Below are positions 44,492 to 54,424 of a stretch of DNA of 64,000 nucleotides, in pieces; within the stretch, counting starts at the first letter, position 1; each line of letters starts with the position of its first letter. This stretch comes from Myroides sp. JBRI-B21084 (GTDB lineage: Bacteria > Bacteroidota > Bacteroidia > Flavobacteriales > Flavobacteriaceae). Under the pieces are notes generated by a model that saw only the letters and a program-made list of their open reading frames with translations, had not been told where the DNA came from and made no database searches. The stretch lies in contig NZ_CP120653.1 of the NCBI RefSeq assembly GCF_030545015.1, forward strand, positions 124,001-188,000. Reading direction: 5' to 3'. The position numbers and the translations under genes are program-made.

Positions 44492-46675
44492 ATGGAAGTA
44501 CAACAGTTTTATTATGACAACAAAATTGTTAAAAAATTCCTCTATGCTGCAATTCTATTCGGAGTTGTAGGTACTTTAGTGGGTTTGCTTTTAGCAGTAA
44601 TGTTTATTTTTCCGAATATTACCGATAATATTCCGTGGTTAAGTTTTGGTAGAATTAGACCATTACATACCAATGCAGTTATTTTTGCCTTTGTAGGAAA
44701 TACCATTTTTGCAGGGGTATATTATTCATTGCAACGTTTGCTTAAAACGCGTATGTACAGCGATGTTTTAAGTAATATTAATTTTTGGGGGTGGCAGTTA
44801 ATTATAGTTGCCGCTGCAATTACTTTACCGTTAGGTTTTACATCATCAAAAGAATATGCCGAATTGGAATGGCCTATTGATATTGCCATTGCCTTTATTT
44901 GGGTGGTTTTTGGTATTAATATGATTATGACCATTTTAAACCGTAGAGAGCGCCATTTATATGTAGCTATTTGGTTTTATTTAGCAACTTTTGTTACGGT
45001 AGCTGTTTTACACATTTTTAATAATTTAGAAATGCCTGTAAACTTGTTTAAATCGTATTCTGTTTACGCAGGGGTACAAGATGCTTTGGTGCAATGGTGG
45101 TATGGGCATAATGCAGTTGCATTTTTCTTAACAACACCTTTCTTAGGTTTAATGTATTATTTTTTACCTAAAATTGCCAACCGTCCCGTTTACTCTTATC
45201 GTTTATCAATTATACACTTTTGGTCGTTAATATTTTTATACATTTGGGCAGGTCCTCACCACTTATTATATACAGCATTACCAGAATGGGCACAAAATTT
45301 AGGGGTTGTATTCTCTGTAATGCTAATTGCTCCGTCTTGGGGTGGTATGATTAATGGTTTGTTAACTTTACGTGGCGCTTGGGACAAAGTAAGAACCGAA
45401 CCTGTATTAAAATTCTTTGTAGTTGCTGTTACAGGTTATGGTATGGCTACTTTTGAAGGGCCAACGTTATCTCTTAAAAATGTAAATGCCATTGCCCACT
45501 ATACCGATTGGATTGTTGCTCACGTACACGTTGGTGCGTTGGCATGGAATGGATTTATGGCTTTTGCAATCATTTATTGGTTGTTGCCACGTATGGCTAA
45601 CACGCAATTATATTCTAAAAAGTTAGCAAACTTTCACTTTTGGATTGGTACATTAGGTATTATTTTATATGCAATTCCATTATACGTTGCTGGTTTTCAA
45701 CAACACATGATGTGGAAACAATTTAACCCAGATGGTACTTTAAAATACGGTAACTTTTTAGAAACTGTAACGGCTATCATGCCAATGTATGCAATGCGTG
45801 CAATTGGTGGTACCTTATATGTAATTGGTATTTTAGTTTTGGTTTACAACATTTACAAAACAATGTCGGCAGCCGATGCAATTGAAGACGAATTAGCAGA
45901 AGCACCAGAATTAACACGTATAGCACCTAATCGCATCAAAGGAGAACGTTTCCATGCTTGGTTAGAGCGTAAACCAATTCAATTAACGGTTTTAGCAACA
46001 GTAGCCATTTTAATTGGTGGTATCATTCAAATTGTTCCTACTATTGTTGTAGATTCTAACATTCAAACTATTTCAAGTGTTAAACCTTATACACCGTTAG
46101 AATTAGAAGGACGCGATTTATACATACGTGAAGGCTGTGTAAACTGTCACTCGCAAATGGTTCGTCCGTTTAGAAGTGAAGTAGAGCGTTACGGCGAATA
46201 TTCAAAATCGGGTGAATATGTATACGATTATCCATTCTTATGGGGTTCTAAACGTACAGGTCCAGACTTACACCGTTTAGGTGCAAAATATTCAGATAAC
46301 TGGCATTTTAACCATATGTACGATCCACAAAGTACATCGCCTGGTTCTATAATGCCTGCTTACAAATGGATGTTTAAAAACCAAGCAATGGATGTTTCAG
46401 AAATTGAAACTAAAATGCGCGTTATGCAAAAATTAGGTGTGCCATACACCGATCAAGAAATTGCTAATGCTAAAACAAATATGAAGAAGCAAGCTGAAAA
46501 AATCGAGAAAAACTTAATGAATGATCCTGATTTTGTGAAATCGTACAACGAAAGTAAAAAAGCAGCAGCTGCGAGTGGCGATCAATTTGTACCAATGAGC
46601 GAACGTGAAATTACCGCACTTATTGCATATTTACAGCGATTAGGTACCGATATTAAAGTAAATGAAAAAAAATAA
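44492..46675 (+). CDS. ccoNO: Fused CcoN-CcoO subunit of cbb3-type cytochrome c oxidase
   Basis: The 727-residue protein fuses subunit I (12 helices, residues 1-about 480) to the mono-heme subunit II. CcoN ligands are visible in PLHTNAVIFAF, WWYGHNAVAFFLT, WAGPHHLLYTA and VAHVHVGALAWNG. CcoO follows one helix near 500-520, with heme motif CVNCH at residues 549-553 and the axial Met region SPGSIMPAYKWMF. It reduces O2 at high affinity. The fusion is common in Bacteroidota. Confidence 0.97.
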   Translation: MEVQQFYYDNKIVKKFLYAAILFGVVGTLVGLLLAVMFIFPNITDNIPWLSFGRIRPLHTNAVIFAFVGNTIFAGVYYSLQRLLKTRMYSDVLSNINFWGWQLIIVAAAITLPLGFTSSKEYAELEWPIDIAIAFIWVVFGINMIMTILNRRERHLYVAIWFYLATFVTVAVLHIFNNLEMPVNLFKSYSVYAGVQDALVQWWYGHNAVAFFLTTPFLGLMYYFLPKIANRPVYSYRLSIIHFWSLIFLYIWAGPHHLLYTALPEWAQNLGVVFSVMLIAPSWGGMINGLLTLRGAWDKVRTEPVLKFFVVAVTGYGMATFEGPTLSLKNVNAIAHYTDWIVAHVHVGALAWNGFMAFAIIYWLLPRMANTQLYSKKLANFHFWIGTLGIILYAIPLYVAGFQQHMMWKQFNPDGTLKYGNFLETVTAIMPMYAMRAIGGTLYVIGILVLVYNIYKTMSAADAIEDELAEAPELTRIAPNRIKGERFHAWLERKPIQLTVLATVAILIGGIIQIVPTIVVDSNIQTISSVKPYTPLELEGRDLYIREGCVNCHSQMVRPFRSEVERYGEYSKSGEYVYDYPFLWGSKRTGPDLHRLGAKYSDNWHFNHMYDPQSTSPGSIMPAYKWMFKNQAMDVSEIETKMRVMQKLGVPYTDQEIANAKTNMKKQAEKIEKNLMNDPDFVKSYNESKKAAAASGDQFVPMSEREITALIAYLQRLGTDIKVNEKK

Positions 46676-46681
46676 CGAATC

Positions 46682-46885
46682 ATGCTTAAGTTTATTAAAC
46701 ATAATATGGATACCATTTCGGGTATAGAAATCTATCCAATTATAGCGTTACTTATTTTCTTTTTATTTTTTGTTGGATTACTTTTTTGGGTATTTACCTA
46801 CAAAAAAAATACACTTAACGAATTAAGTAACTTGCCATTACAAAATAATGACGAAATACAGGGTTCAAACAAAATAAATACATAA
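46682..46885 (+). CDS. ccoQ: CcoQ-like small cbb3 subunit
   Basis: The 67-residue protein has one helix (about residues 18-38, IIALLIFFLFFVGLLFWVFTY) and a charged tail. It is placed between ccoNO and ccoP with 6- and 2-bp gaps. CcoQ stabilises the CcoP interaction in other bacteria. Identification rests on size, topology and position. Confidence 0.85.
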   Translation: MLKFIKHNMDTISGIEIYPIIALLIFFLFFVGLLFWVFTYKKNTLNELSNLPLQNNDEIQGSNKINT

Positions 46886-46887
46886 TT

Positions 46888-47844
46888 ATGAAACGATTTT
46901 TTCCAGTATATATACGCGTACCGTTACTGTTTTTTGCCTGCTACGGTATCCTTGATTACTTTATAGATTCGGGAGATAAACCAATGATTATTCAATATCC
47001 ATCGGTTTTAGCTCTTTTAGGATTGATATTATTAGTGTTAATTGCTATTGAAATTGTTGCAAATGCATCAAACAATATCATTAATCAATTAATGTCGCCA
47101 GAAGAACGTGCGCAAAAAGAAGCATTAGATAATTTGCCTCTTTCAGAATTGCCTTTCGTTAAAAATTTATTAAAAAAACTAACTAAGTCTAGATCTATCG
47201 ATGAAGAAAAAGACATCGAATTAGAACATGATTACGACGGAATTAAAGAATTAGATAACGATTTACCGCCATGGTGGGTGTATTTATTTTACGGGACAAT
47301 TATTTTTGGTGTGATTTATCTTGGTAAGTATGAATTGTTTGGTGGCGAGAACCAAATACAAGAACTTGAAAAAGACATGGCTATTGCACAAAAAGAAATT
47401 GAAGAATACAAAAAAACAGCCCCTGATATGCTTACAGCCGATAAAGTTGTATTATTAACCGATGCGGGTGATATTGCAGCTGGTAAAGCAATTTACGATA
47501 CTAACTGTGTGGCTTGTCACCGTGCCGATGGTGGTGGAGGTATTGGCCCTAACTTAACCGACGATTCTTGGATTTTAGGTGGAGATGTTAAAGAAATTTT
47601 TAATACCATTATGGAAGGTGGTCGCGATGGTAAAGGTATGGTTGCATGGAAACAGCAAATTAAACCTTCAGACATCCAAAAAGTAGCTAGTTATATTTTA
47701 ACACTACAAGGTACCAACCCACCAGATGGCAAAGCACCAGAAGGTGATAAAGTTGCAGGAGCAAGTGCTGCAGCTACACCAGCAAATGGCGCAACAAAAG
47801 ACACGTTGGCTAACACAGCCACACCTGCACCTAGTGCACCATAA
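46888..47844 (+). CDS. ccoP: CcoP, cytochrome c subunit of cbb3 oxidase (one heme)
   Basis: The 318-residue protein has N-terminal helices, a Bacteroidota-type linker, the CcoP segment LPPWWVYLFYGTIIFGVIYLGKY (about residues 125-148) and one heme motif CVACH (207-211), with Met ligand likely in GKGMVAW. Proteobacterial CcoP carries two hemes; only one CxxCH is visible here. The C-terminal 45 residues are Ala/Pro/Thr-rich and low complexity. A hairpin follows. Confidence 0.93.
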   Translation: MKRFFPVYIRVPLLFFACYGILDYFIDSGDKPMIIQYPSVLALLGLILLVLIAIEIVANASNNIINQLMSPEERAQKEALDNLPLSELPFVKNLLKKLTKSRSIDEEKDIELEHDYDGIKELDNDLPPWWVYLFYGTIIFGVIYLGKYELFGGENQIQELEKDMAIAQKEIEEYKKTAPDMLTADKVVLLTDAGDIAAGKAIYDTNCVACHRADGGGGIGPNLTDDSWILGGDVKEIFNTIMEGGRDGKGMVAWKQQIKPSDIQKVASYILTLQGTNPPDGKAPEGDKVAGASAAATPANGATKDTLANTATPAPSAP

Positions 47845-47887
47845 TATTTTCCATAAACATTTGGAGAGTTTTAGTTTTATTTTTCTT

Positions 47888-47913
47888 CCACGGCTCTTCT
47901 TTTAGAGCTGTGG
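47888..47913 (+). terminator. Terminator between ccoP and ccoG
   Basis: CCACGGCTCT/AGAGCTGTGG (one G-T pair) with a six-base loop is followed by seven T residues. It lies inside the cco cluster and would reduce expression of ccoG-fixH relative to the oxidase subunits. Confidence 0.8.
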
Positions 47914-47946
47914 TTTTTTTAAAACTAAACTAAATTAAAAAGAAAT

Positions 47947-49365
47947 ATGACTAAAGAAGAAAATAACAACTTTAGAGACAGATTAGGTACTGTTGATAAT
48001 GATGGAAAAAGGGTGTGGGTTTACCCTAAAAAACCTGTTGGTAAATTTTACAATAAACGCAAATGGGTAAGTTATATATTACTTTTAATGCTGTTTTCAG
48101 CTCCGTTTATTAAAGTAAATGGCAACCAATTATTTTTATTTAATGTACTTGAACGTAAGTTTTCCATTTTTGGATTTACCTTTTGGCCTCAAGATTTTTA
48201 TATAATGGTTATTGGAATCATTATTTGTGTACTATTTATTGCGCTTTTTACAGTTGCTTTTGGTAGGATTTTTTGCGGATGGATTTGCCCTCAAACTATT
48301 TTTATGGAAATGGTTTTTAGAAGAATTGAATATTGGATTGAAGGCGATCGTGGAGCTCAAATAAGATTAGATAAACAAAAATGGGATTCAGAAAAAATTA
48401 GAAAAAAAGGTTTAAAATGGTTTGTGTTTTTTATTGTTTCGTTTCTAATAGCTAATATATTTTTATCATACATTGTAGGTAGCGACCACGTGCTGGAAAT
48501 GATTTTAAACGGACCAACTAAAAATCTTTCAACCTTAATTTCGCTAATCATTTTTACGGCTGTTTTTTACTTTGTGTTTGCTTGGTTTCGTGAACAAGTT
48601 TGTATCATTGCTTGCCCGTATGGTAGACTTCAAGGGGTGCTTTTAGACGAAAAAACCATTGTTGTTGCTTACGATTACAAAAGGGGAGAAGCCGAAAATG
48701 GACGTGCAAAATTTAGAAAAAACGAGAACAGAACACAAAGCGGTAACGGTGATTGTATTGATTGTAATCAATGTGTAAATGTGTGTCCTACAGGAATTGA
48801 TATTCGCAATGGAACTCAATTAGAATGCGTTAACTGTACGGCTTGTATAGATGCATGTGACTTTATGATGGAATCGGTTAATTTACCTAAAGGGTTAATT
48901 AGATATGCGTCTGAAAATGAAATCGCTAAAAAAGAAAAATTTGTATTCACAGCTCGTATGAAAGGATATACCGCTGTATTAGTAATTTTAATTGGTTTAT
49001 TAAGCGGTTTGTTGTTTATGCGTAGCGATGTGGAAGCTAAAGTTTTAAGATTACCAGGGCAATTATTTGAACACAAAGGGATTAATATTAGCAACGTATA
49101 TACATATAAAATTGCTAATAAATCAAACCGAGATTTTGATAATGTAACCATAAAATTAGCACATCCTAATGGGACTATTAATTTAGTCGGAAAAACGTCT
49201 ATTAAAATTTTAAAAGAAGACATGGCACAAGGTACTTTGTTTATAGAAATTCCGCAGGCTTCTTTAAAAAGCGATAAAACAGAAATACAATTAGAAATTT
49301 ATAATAATAACGAATTAATAGATCAAACTAAAACTAATTTTATGAGCCCACGAAGCTTTAATTAA
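47947..49365 (+). CDS. ccoG: CcoG, cbb3 oxidase accessory protein (Cu2+ reductase, 4Fe-4S)
   Basis: The 472-residue membrane protein has N-terminal helices, FGRIFCGWICPQTIFMEMVFRRIEYWIEG, and the metal-type motif CIIACPYGR. Two ferredoxin clusters follow, CIDCNQCVNVCPTG and CVNCTACIDACDFM, then a C-terminal Ig-like domain after the last helix. In Rhodobacter CcoG reduces copper for delivery to CcoN. Confidence 0.95.
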   Translation: MTKEENNNFRDRLGTVDNDGKRVWVYPKKPVGKFYNKRKWVSYILLLMLFSAPFIKVNGNQLFLFNVLERKFSIFGFTFWPQDFYIMVIGIIICVLFIALFTVAFGRIFCGWICPQTIFMEMVFRRIEYWIEGDRGAQIRLDKQKWDSEKIRKKGLKWFVFFIVSFLIANIFLSYIVGSDHVLEMILNGPTKNLSTLISLIIFTAVFYFVFAWFREQVCIIACPYGRLQGVLLDEKTIVVAYDYKRGEAENGRAKFRKNENRTQSGNGDCIDCNQCVNVCPTGIDIRNGTQLECVNCTACIDACDFMMESVNLPKGLIRYASENEIAKKEKFVFTARMKGYTAVLVILIGLLSGLLFMRSDVEAKVLRLPGQLFEHKGINISNVYTYKIANKSNRDFDNVTIKLAHPNGTINLVGKTSIKILKEDMAQGTLFIEIPQASLKSDKTEIQLEIYNNNELIDQTKTNFMSPRSFN

Positions 49366-49406
49366 GAAAAATAAAAAAAACTAAAACTAAACTAAAACTA
49401 CAACAA

Positions 49407-49853
49407 ATGAAATTTAATTGGGGAACAGGCATTGTGTTTGGTATTGCTGCATTTATGATTTTCATCTTGCAATACGTAATTCGCGTACAATTAGATACGC
49501 GTTATGATAATGAATTGGTTACTGAAAAATATTACCAAAAAGAAACTGAAATTAACGGCAACCGTTTAAAACAAGAAAATGCCAATAAATTAGGTGCCGA
49601 TTTTAAAGTACAAACTACAGCTAAAGGAATTGAAATTTATTTTCCATTGGCTTTTAATCCTAAAGAAATAAAAGGAAAAGTATCCCTTTATAGGCCGTCT
49701 AACCAGGCTTTTGATCAAACAATTCCTTTGGAATTGTCGTCAAATCACTTGCTTATACCTAAATCTCGCTTGGTAGATGGCCGTTGGGATATTGCTATTG
49801 ATTTCACTTACCAAGGCATGGCCTATTTAAAACAACAAACATTGGTGTTATAA
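49407..49853 (+). CDS. FixH/CcoH-family protein
   Basis: The 148-residue protein has one N-terminal helix (about residues 7-27) and a periplasmic Ig-like domain (YFPLAFNPKEIKGKVSLYRPSNQAFD, LVDGRWDIAIDFTYQGMAYLKQQTL). FixH proteins aid cbb3 assembly. It lies between ccoG and the TauE/SafE-like gene, overlapping the latter by one base. Confidence 0.9.
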   Translation: MKFNWGTGIVFGIAAFMIFILQYVIRVQLDTRYDNELVTEKYYQKETEINGNRLKQENANKLGADFKVQTTAKGIEIYFPLAFNPKEIKGKVSLYRPSNQAFDQTIPLELSSNHLLIPKSRLVDGRWDIAIDFTYQGMAYLKQQTLVL

Positions 49854-50551
49854 TGTTAGTGCCTTTAACGCTGGGTTTATTAGCTAGTTTGCACTGCGTG
49901 GCTATGTGTGGTCCTATTGCAATGGCTTTACCTGTACACCAGTTTAATGCAGCAAAAAAAACGGTACTTATTTTGTTGTATCACTTGGGTAGAATTTTTG
50001 TCTACACCTTATTAGGCGTGTTTTTTGGCACTTTAGGAAAGGGACTTTTCTTAGCAGGTTTACAACAAAAAACGTCTGTTATTTTAGGGGTGCTATTAAT
50101 AATTAGTGTGTTTTTGTTTTACATTAAAGGTGGTACAAATGGTGCTTTAAATTTTAATTTAGCAGGTTATGCAAAATTTAAAAGTTTATTTGGTACATAT
50201 ATTCAAAAACGCAATCCTTTATCGCTTTTTGTGTTAGGGGTATTAAATGGTTTATTGCCATGTGCAATGGTTTATATGGCATTGTTTGGCGCAACTGCAA
50301 CACAGGGTGGCTTGTACGGCGGTTTGTTTATGTTTTGGTATGGTTTAGGAACGATACCTTTACTAACAGTGCTAATTTGGTTGAGTAGTTGGGTAAACAA
50401 AAATTTTAAAAATAAACTTCAAAAAGCAATACCTGTTTTTTTGCTTTTAACAGGTTGTTTGTTAATTGTTAGGGGCTTAGGACTTGCAATTCCATATGTT
50501 TCGCCTTCTACTTTACAATTATTCATTACCAGTAATCCACAATGTTCTTAA
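49853..50551 (+). CDS. Sulfite exporter TauE/SafE (DsbD-like) family membrane protein
   Basis: The 232-residue protein has six predicted helices and paired motifs LASLHCVAMCGPIAMALP and GLLPCAMVYMALFGA, typical of the CcoH-linked DsbD_2/TauE-like family. In cbb3 clusters these proteins are thought to assist copper or thiol supply to oxidase assembly; sulfite export is a generic label. It ends the cluster before a terminator. Confidence 0.85.
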   Translation: MLVPLTLGLLASLHCVAMCGPIAMALPVHQFNAAKKTVLILLYHLGRIFVYTLLGVFFGTLGKGLFLAGLQQKTSVILGVLLIISVFLFYIKGGTNGALNFNLAGYAKFKSLFGTYIQKRNPLSLFVLGVLNGLLPCAMVYMALFGATATQGGLYGGLFMFWYGLGTIPLLTVLIWLSSWVNKNFKNKLQKAIPVFLLLTGCLLIVRGLGLAIPYVSPSTLQLFITSNPQCS

Positions 50552-50557
50552 ATAAAA

Positions 50558-50589
50558 AACACCTTCTAGATATACATTTAGAAGGTGTT
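50558..50589 (+). terminator. Terminator of the cbb3 accessory genes
   Basis: An 11-bp perfect stem AACACCTTCTA/TAGAAGGTGTT with a 10-base loop lies 6 bp after the stop codon. The T run after it is short. Confidence 0.7.
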
Positions 50590-50658
50590 ATTATTTAAAA
50601 AAACGTAATCAAACTTACTTAGTAGATAAAATTAAATAGTTAATTTACTAGTTATATA

Positions 50659-51213
50659 TTATTTTTCAAACTCAAACGACAAATGGTTAATATACTTTTT
50701 GTTATTCGTTGAAATGGTGTGTTTTTTTATTATTTTCAGAACTTCATAAATCTTATGTTGATTATGATAATCTAAAATTAAGAAATCATCTGTTGAAAAT
50801 TTTGTGGAATCGTTAGCAAAATTGATTCTATATCTTTTTCCTTCACCAAACAAGTATTTTGGAGTATTCTTATCTTTCGAATAGTTAGAATTAAATTTTT
50901 TAATATCCGATATGAAATTTTTATCAAATAAAATATTAATTTCATTAAAATCCTTTTCATTAAATTTTATATATTCAAATTCAACTGAAGATTTTAATAT
51001 TTCAAAGGCGCAAGCACAATCCTCTGGAATAATAGTCATTTGAGTTAGATCACTAAATGAAATGGATTTACTTTTAAAATCTACTGTTATTGATGAAGGA
51101 ATGTGTAATTGACCAGATATAATATCAATTTTCAAGAAATTCATTTCTGTTTTAGTTTCTTTAGAATCACAACCGATAAATAAAATAAGAATTAGTATTT
51201 TAAAAAACTTCAT
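50659..51213 (-). CDS. Predicted lipoprotein of unknown function
   Basis: The 184-residue protein has a lipoprotein signal MKFFKILILILFIGC with the lipobox Cys at 15. The mature part is Lys- and Asn-rich with two further Cys (EDCACAF) and no catalytic motif. It stands alone between the cbb3 cluster and fabD and uses AT-richer codons than they do. Unrecognised. Confidence 0.72.
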   Translation of the reverse strand: MKFFKILILILFIGCDSKETKTEMNFLKIDIISGQLHIPSSITVDFKSKSISFSDLTQMTIIPEDCACAFEILKSSVEFEYIKFNEKDFNEINILFDKNFISDIKKFNSNYSKDKNTPKYLFGEGKRYRINFANDSTKFSTDDFLILDYHNQHKIYEVLKIIKKHTISTNNKKYINHLSFEFEK

Positions 51214-51227
51214 TTTTTATATAAAGA

Positions 51228-51259
51228 TAAAAAAAAAACGACTTCATTTTGAAGTCGTT
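51228..51259 (-). terminator. Terminator of fabD
   Basis: AACGACTTCA/TGAAGTCGTT with a three-base loop; the A run at 51228-51236 gives the U tract on the minus strand. Confidence 0.88.
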
Positions 51260-51265
51260 CCAATA

Positions 51266-52138
51266 TTAAGCTTTTATCGTTTCAACATCTTTATTGATTT
51301 TATTAATCAATCCCATTAAAACTTTACCTGGACCTACTTCTGTAAATGATGTTGCACCGTCGGCAATCATTTGTTGTACCGATTGTGTCCATTTTACGGG
51401 TGCAGTTAATTGTGTAATTAAGTTCTTCTTTATTTCTGAAGGATCAGATACAGCACTTGCAGTTACATTTTGATACACCGGACAAATTGGGTTGTTAAAT
51501 GTGGTAGCTTCAATAGCAGCTGCTAATTCTTCACGAGCAGGTTCCATCATTGGTGAGTGAAATGCACCACCTACAGGTAATATTAAAGCACGTTTTGCAC
51601 CTGCTTCTTTCATTTTTTCACAAGCTAATTCTACTGCTTTTGTTTCGCCCGAAATTACTAATTGCCCAGGACAATTGTAATTTGCAGCAACTACAACTCC
51701 GTCAATTGAAGCACAAATATCTTCTACTACTTTATCGTCTAAATTTAAAACAGCAGCCATTGTTGAAGGTGTAATTTCACATGCTTTTTGCATTGCTAAG
51801 GCACGTTTTGAAACTAATTGCAAGGCATCTTCAAATGATAGTGTTCCATTGGCTACTAATGCAGAAAATTCACCTAACGAGTGTCCGGCAACCATTTCTG
51901 GGTTAAAGTCAGGTAATGTTTTAGCTAATATAACCGAATGTAAAAAAACCGCAGGTTGCGTAACTTTTGTTTGTTTTAATTCTTCATCAGTTCCATTAAA
52001 CATTATTTCGGTAATGTTAAAACCTAAAATGGTGTTGGCTTTATCAAATAACTCTTTTGCTATTTCAGAAGATTCGTATAAATCTTTTCCCATTCCTACA
52101 AATTGAGCACCTTGCCCTGGAAATACGTATGCTTTCAT
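51266..52138 (-). CDS. fabD: Malonyl CoA-acyl carrier protein transacylase
   Basis: The 290-residue enzyme loads malonate on ACP for fatty acid synthesis. The first loop VFPGQGAQFVGMGKDL, nucleophile Ser 87 in GHSLGEFSALV and the His of GGAFHSPMM are visible, with the C-terminal TEVGPGKVLMGL. Separate terminators on both sides indicate its own transcript. Confidence 0.97.
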   Translation of the reverse strand: MKAYVFPGQGAQFVGMGKDLYESSEIAKELFDKANTILGFNITEIMFNGTDEELKQTKVTQPAVFLHSVILAKTLPDFNPEMVAGHSLGEFSALVANGTLSFEDALQLVSKRALAMQKACEITPSTMAAVLNLDDKVVEDICASIDGVVVAANYNCPGQLVISGETKAVELACEKMKEAGAKRALILPVGGAFHSPMMEPAREELAAAIEATTFNNPICPVYQNVTASAVSDPSEIKKNLITQLTAPVKWTQSVQQMIADGATSFTEVGPGKVLMGLINKINKDVETIKA

Positions 52139-52182
52139 TTTTTATTAGTTTGTTGTTACAAAAATAACAAATTTAGGTATAA

Positions 52183-52212
52183 AAAAAAGCCCGTTTTAAA
52201 AACGGACTTTTT
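52183..52212 (-). terminator. Terminator of the PpiD/SurA-type gene
   Basis: AAAAGCCCGTTTT and AAAACGGACTTTT form a near-perfect stem around a single A, with one C-A mismatch, and A/T runs outside, eight bases past the stop codon at 52220. Confidence 0.75.
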
Positions 52213-52219
52213 TATGTTG

Positions 52220-54337
52220 TTAGCGCAATAAAACTTTTGCGCGGTTGTCTTCAATTTTTGCGTTTTGAAACATTGCGTTAAATACCATGTTATCAATCAT
52301 TTGTCTGTTGTTAGTACCAACTTTTTGTTTGTACGTTAAATAATTAGGTAACGCTGCGGCTTTAGTAATGTTTTTAGTTTTTACCATATATACACCATTA
52401 CGACCGTTAATTAACTGCGATGTTTCATTTGCTTTTCTTCCTAAAGCATTACCAACTACTAATGGTTCTTGGAAACCGCTAACCATTGGGTTTGCTCCTG
52501 TAACATCCATTGCATTTGCAATAGCAGTTTTGGTATTTTTAGCAACTTCTTCTAATGTTTTACCGTTCATTTTTTTACGAATTAACTCGGCTTTTTTCTC
52601 ATTCATTAAAATAGGTTCAACCATTTGGCGTGCATCATCAGCATGCATTAAATCAGAATCATTAATGTTAACTAATCTTATAATTAAGTATCCATCAGCT
52701 GAGTCGAATTTTTTAATATCTCCAACACTTGTATTTTTGCTTGATGCCCAGCTAATAGCTGCAGCTTGTGTACCTTCAACACCTGTTAATTGGTCGTCAA
52801 AAGGATCAATTTTTGTAGCTGGGAAAGCTAATAAACCTTGTGTAGTTGCTTGTTTTGTGAAATCTTTACCGTTTTCAACGTTTTCTAAGAATTTGTTAGC
52901 TTGTGCATAAATTAAATCTTCTGTTTTTGTAGACGATTCTATTTTTTTAGCAACAGTAGCTAATTGAATTCCAGCTTTTTCGTTTACTTTATCAACTTTT
53001 AAAACGTGGTAACCAAATTCAGATTCTACAATACCTAATTTACCAACAGGATTGTTAAAAATGTAGTTATCAAATGAAGGTACCATTTGACCTTTTTTAA
53101 TTGCAGGATACTTACCACCCGATGCTTTTGAACCCATATCGTTAGTATTAGCAGAAGCAAGTGCAGCAAAATCGGCACCACCTTGCGCTTGTTTTAATAA
53201 CGCGTCTGCTTTAGCTTTAGCTTCATCTTTTGTTATTGTAACATTAGCATCAGCTCTTTGTGCACCTTTGTATGCAATTAAAATGTGTGATGCATCAACT
53301 GTTTCAGCTACATTCTTGTTAGCAACCACTTTTGATACTGCATAATAATCGTTAAATACATAAGGGCCATAAATACTACCTACTGGTGTGCTAAATAATT
53401 TTTCAGCATGTTCTGCAGGTAATTGATCTTTTGCATAATAAGTACTATCAAAAGGTACATCAGAATTTTGATTTACAAATGCTTTTACATCTGTAGCTTT
53501 AGCAAATCCTGAAATGGTATCGTTTTTATTTGTATTCTTGTTAAAAACAACCGATGGTTTTAATAAATCATCTATTATTTGTTTAGCAGCAACTTCGTCT
53601 TCTTTTGAAGGTTTATTTGCAATAAAAACATACTCTACCTTACGGTAAGGTGATGTTTTAAATTGTTTTGGATATTTTTTAACGTATGCGTTAATTTCGT
53701 CATCAGTTACTTTAACATCTTTATCGTTAATAGTATTGTAAGGTACGGTTACAAAATCAAACGACACTTTTGTAGCTTCGTTTTGGTAAGCCATTTTAGC
53801 TTCGGCATTAGTTGTAACAACAGCACCTTTAATCATGTTCATATACATTTGCTCTTTTGCAAACGTACTTAATTCTTGCTCGTAAGCCAACCATGCATTC
53901 CACTGTTGCGCGCCTGTAGCTTTCATTTGTGCCAAGAAAGTGTTGAACTTATTCATGTCAAACATACCAGCTTCGTTTAAAAACTGAGGGTTTTGCGAAA
54001 ATGTAGGGTGTGATTTAATTACGTTTATTAATTGATCTTTACCTAATCGTAAACCAGCATTTTCTAACTGTTCGGTAAAAAGTATGGTACGCACTTCGTT
54101 AGTCCAAACTTGGTTGTAAAGTTGCGAACCTTTTCCTTGACCATTTTTTTCTAGGTTTTGTATTTTATTAGTATAATCGGCTGCAGGAATAGCAACACCA
54201 TTTACTTCACCTACATTACGCGATGTAAAATTAATGCCTCCTTCTAATAATCCGCCAATAATAAAAGCGAATAAACTTAATCCGATTACCCCAATTAGTA
54301 ACCCAGACTTCTCTCTAATTTTCTGTAAAACTGCCAT
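52220..54337 (-). CDS. PpiD/SurA-type membrane-anchored peptidylprolyl isomerase
   Basis: The 705-residue protein has one N-terminal helix (about residues 12-32), a SurA_N chaperone region (about 40-230) and a parvulin domain around 345-455 (VDASHILIAYKG ... GGKYPAIKKGQMVPSFDNYIFNNPVGKLGIVESEFGYHVLKVDK). A second, diverged parvulin-like segment follows. It helps fold proteins leaving the Sec translocon. The next gene upstream (CNNM/CorC) is 87 bp away. Confidence 0.93.
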   Translation of the reverse strand: MAVLQKIREKSGLLIGVIGLSLFAFIIGGLLEGGINFTSRNVGEVNGVAIPAADYTNKIQNLEKNGQGKGSQLYNQVWTNEVRTILFTEQLENAGLRLGKDQLINVIKSHPTFSQNPQFLNEAGMFDMNKFNTFLAQMKATGAQQWNAWLAYEQELSTFAKEQMYMNMIKGAVVTTNAEAKMAYQNEATKVSFDFVTVPYNTINDKDVKVTDDEINAYVKKYPKQFKTSPYRKVEYVFIANKPSKEDEVAAKQIIDDLLKPSVVFNKNTNKNDTISGFAKATDVKAFVNQNSDVPFDSTYYAKDQLPAEHAEKLFSTPVGSIYGPYVFNDYYAVSKVVANKNVAETVDASHILIAYKGAQRADANVTITKDEAKAKADALLKQAQGGADFAALASANTNDMGSKASGGKYPAIKKGQMVPSFDNYIFNNPVGKLGIVESEFGYHVLKVDKVNEKAGIQLATVAKKIESSTKTEDLIYAQANKFLENVENGKDFTKQATTQGLLAFPATKIDPFDDQLTGVEGTQAAAISWASSKNTSVGDIKKFDSADGYLIIRLVNINDSDLMHADDARQMVEPILMNEKKAELIRKKMNGKTLEEVAKNTKTAIANAMDVTGANPMVSGFQEPLVVGNALGRKANETSQLINGRNGVYMVKTKNITKAAALPNYLTYKQKVGTNNRQMIDNMVFNAMFQNAKIEDNRAKVLLR

Positions 54338-54424
54338 TTTGTATAATGTGTAATTTTTTTCAATGAGCGAAAATACAATTATCTGTTAAATAAAAAAATT
54401 AGAATAAATAAAAATGTACTTTTT

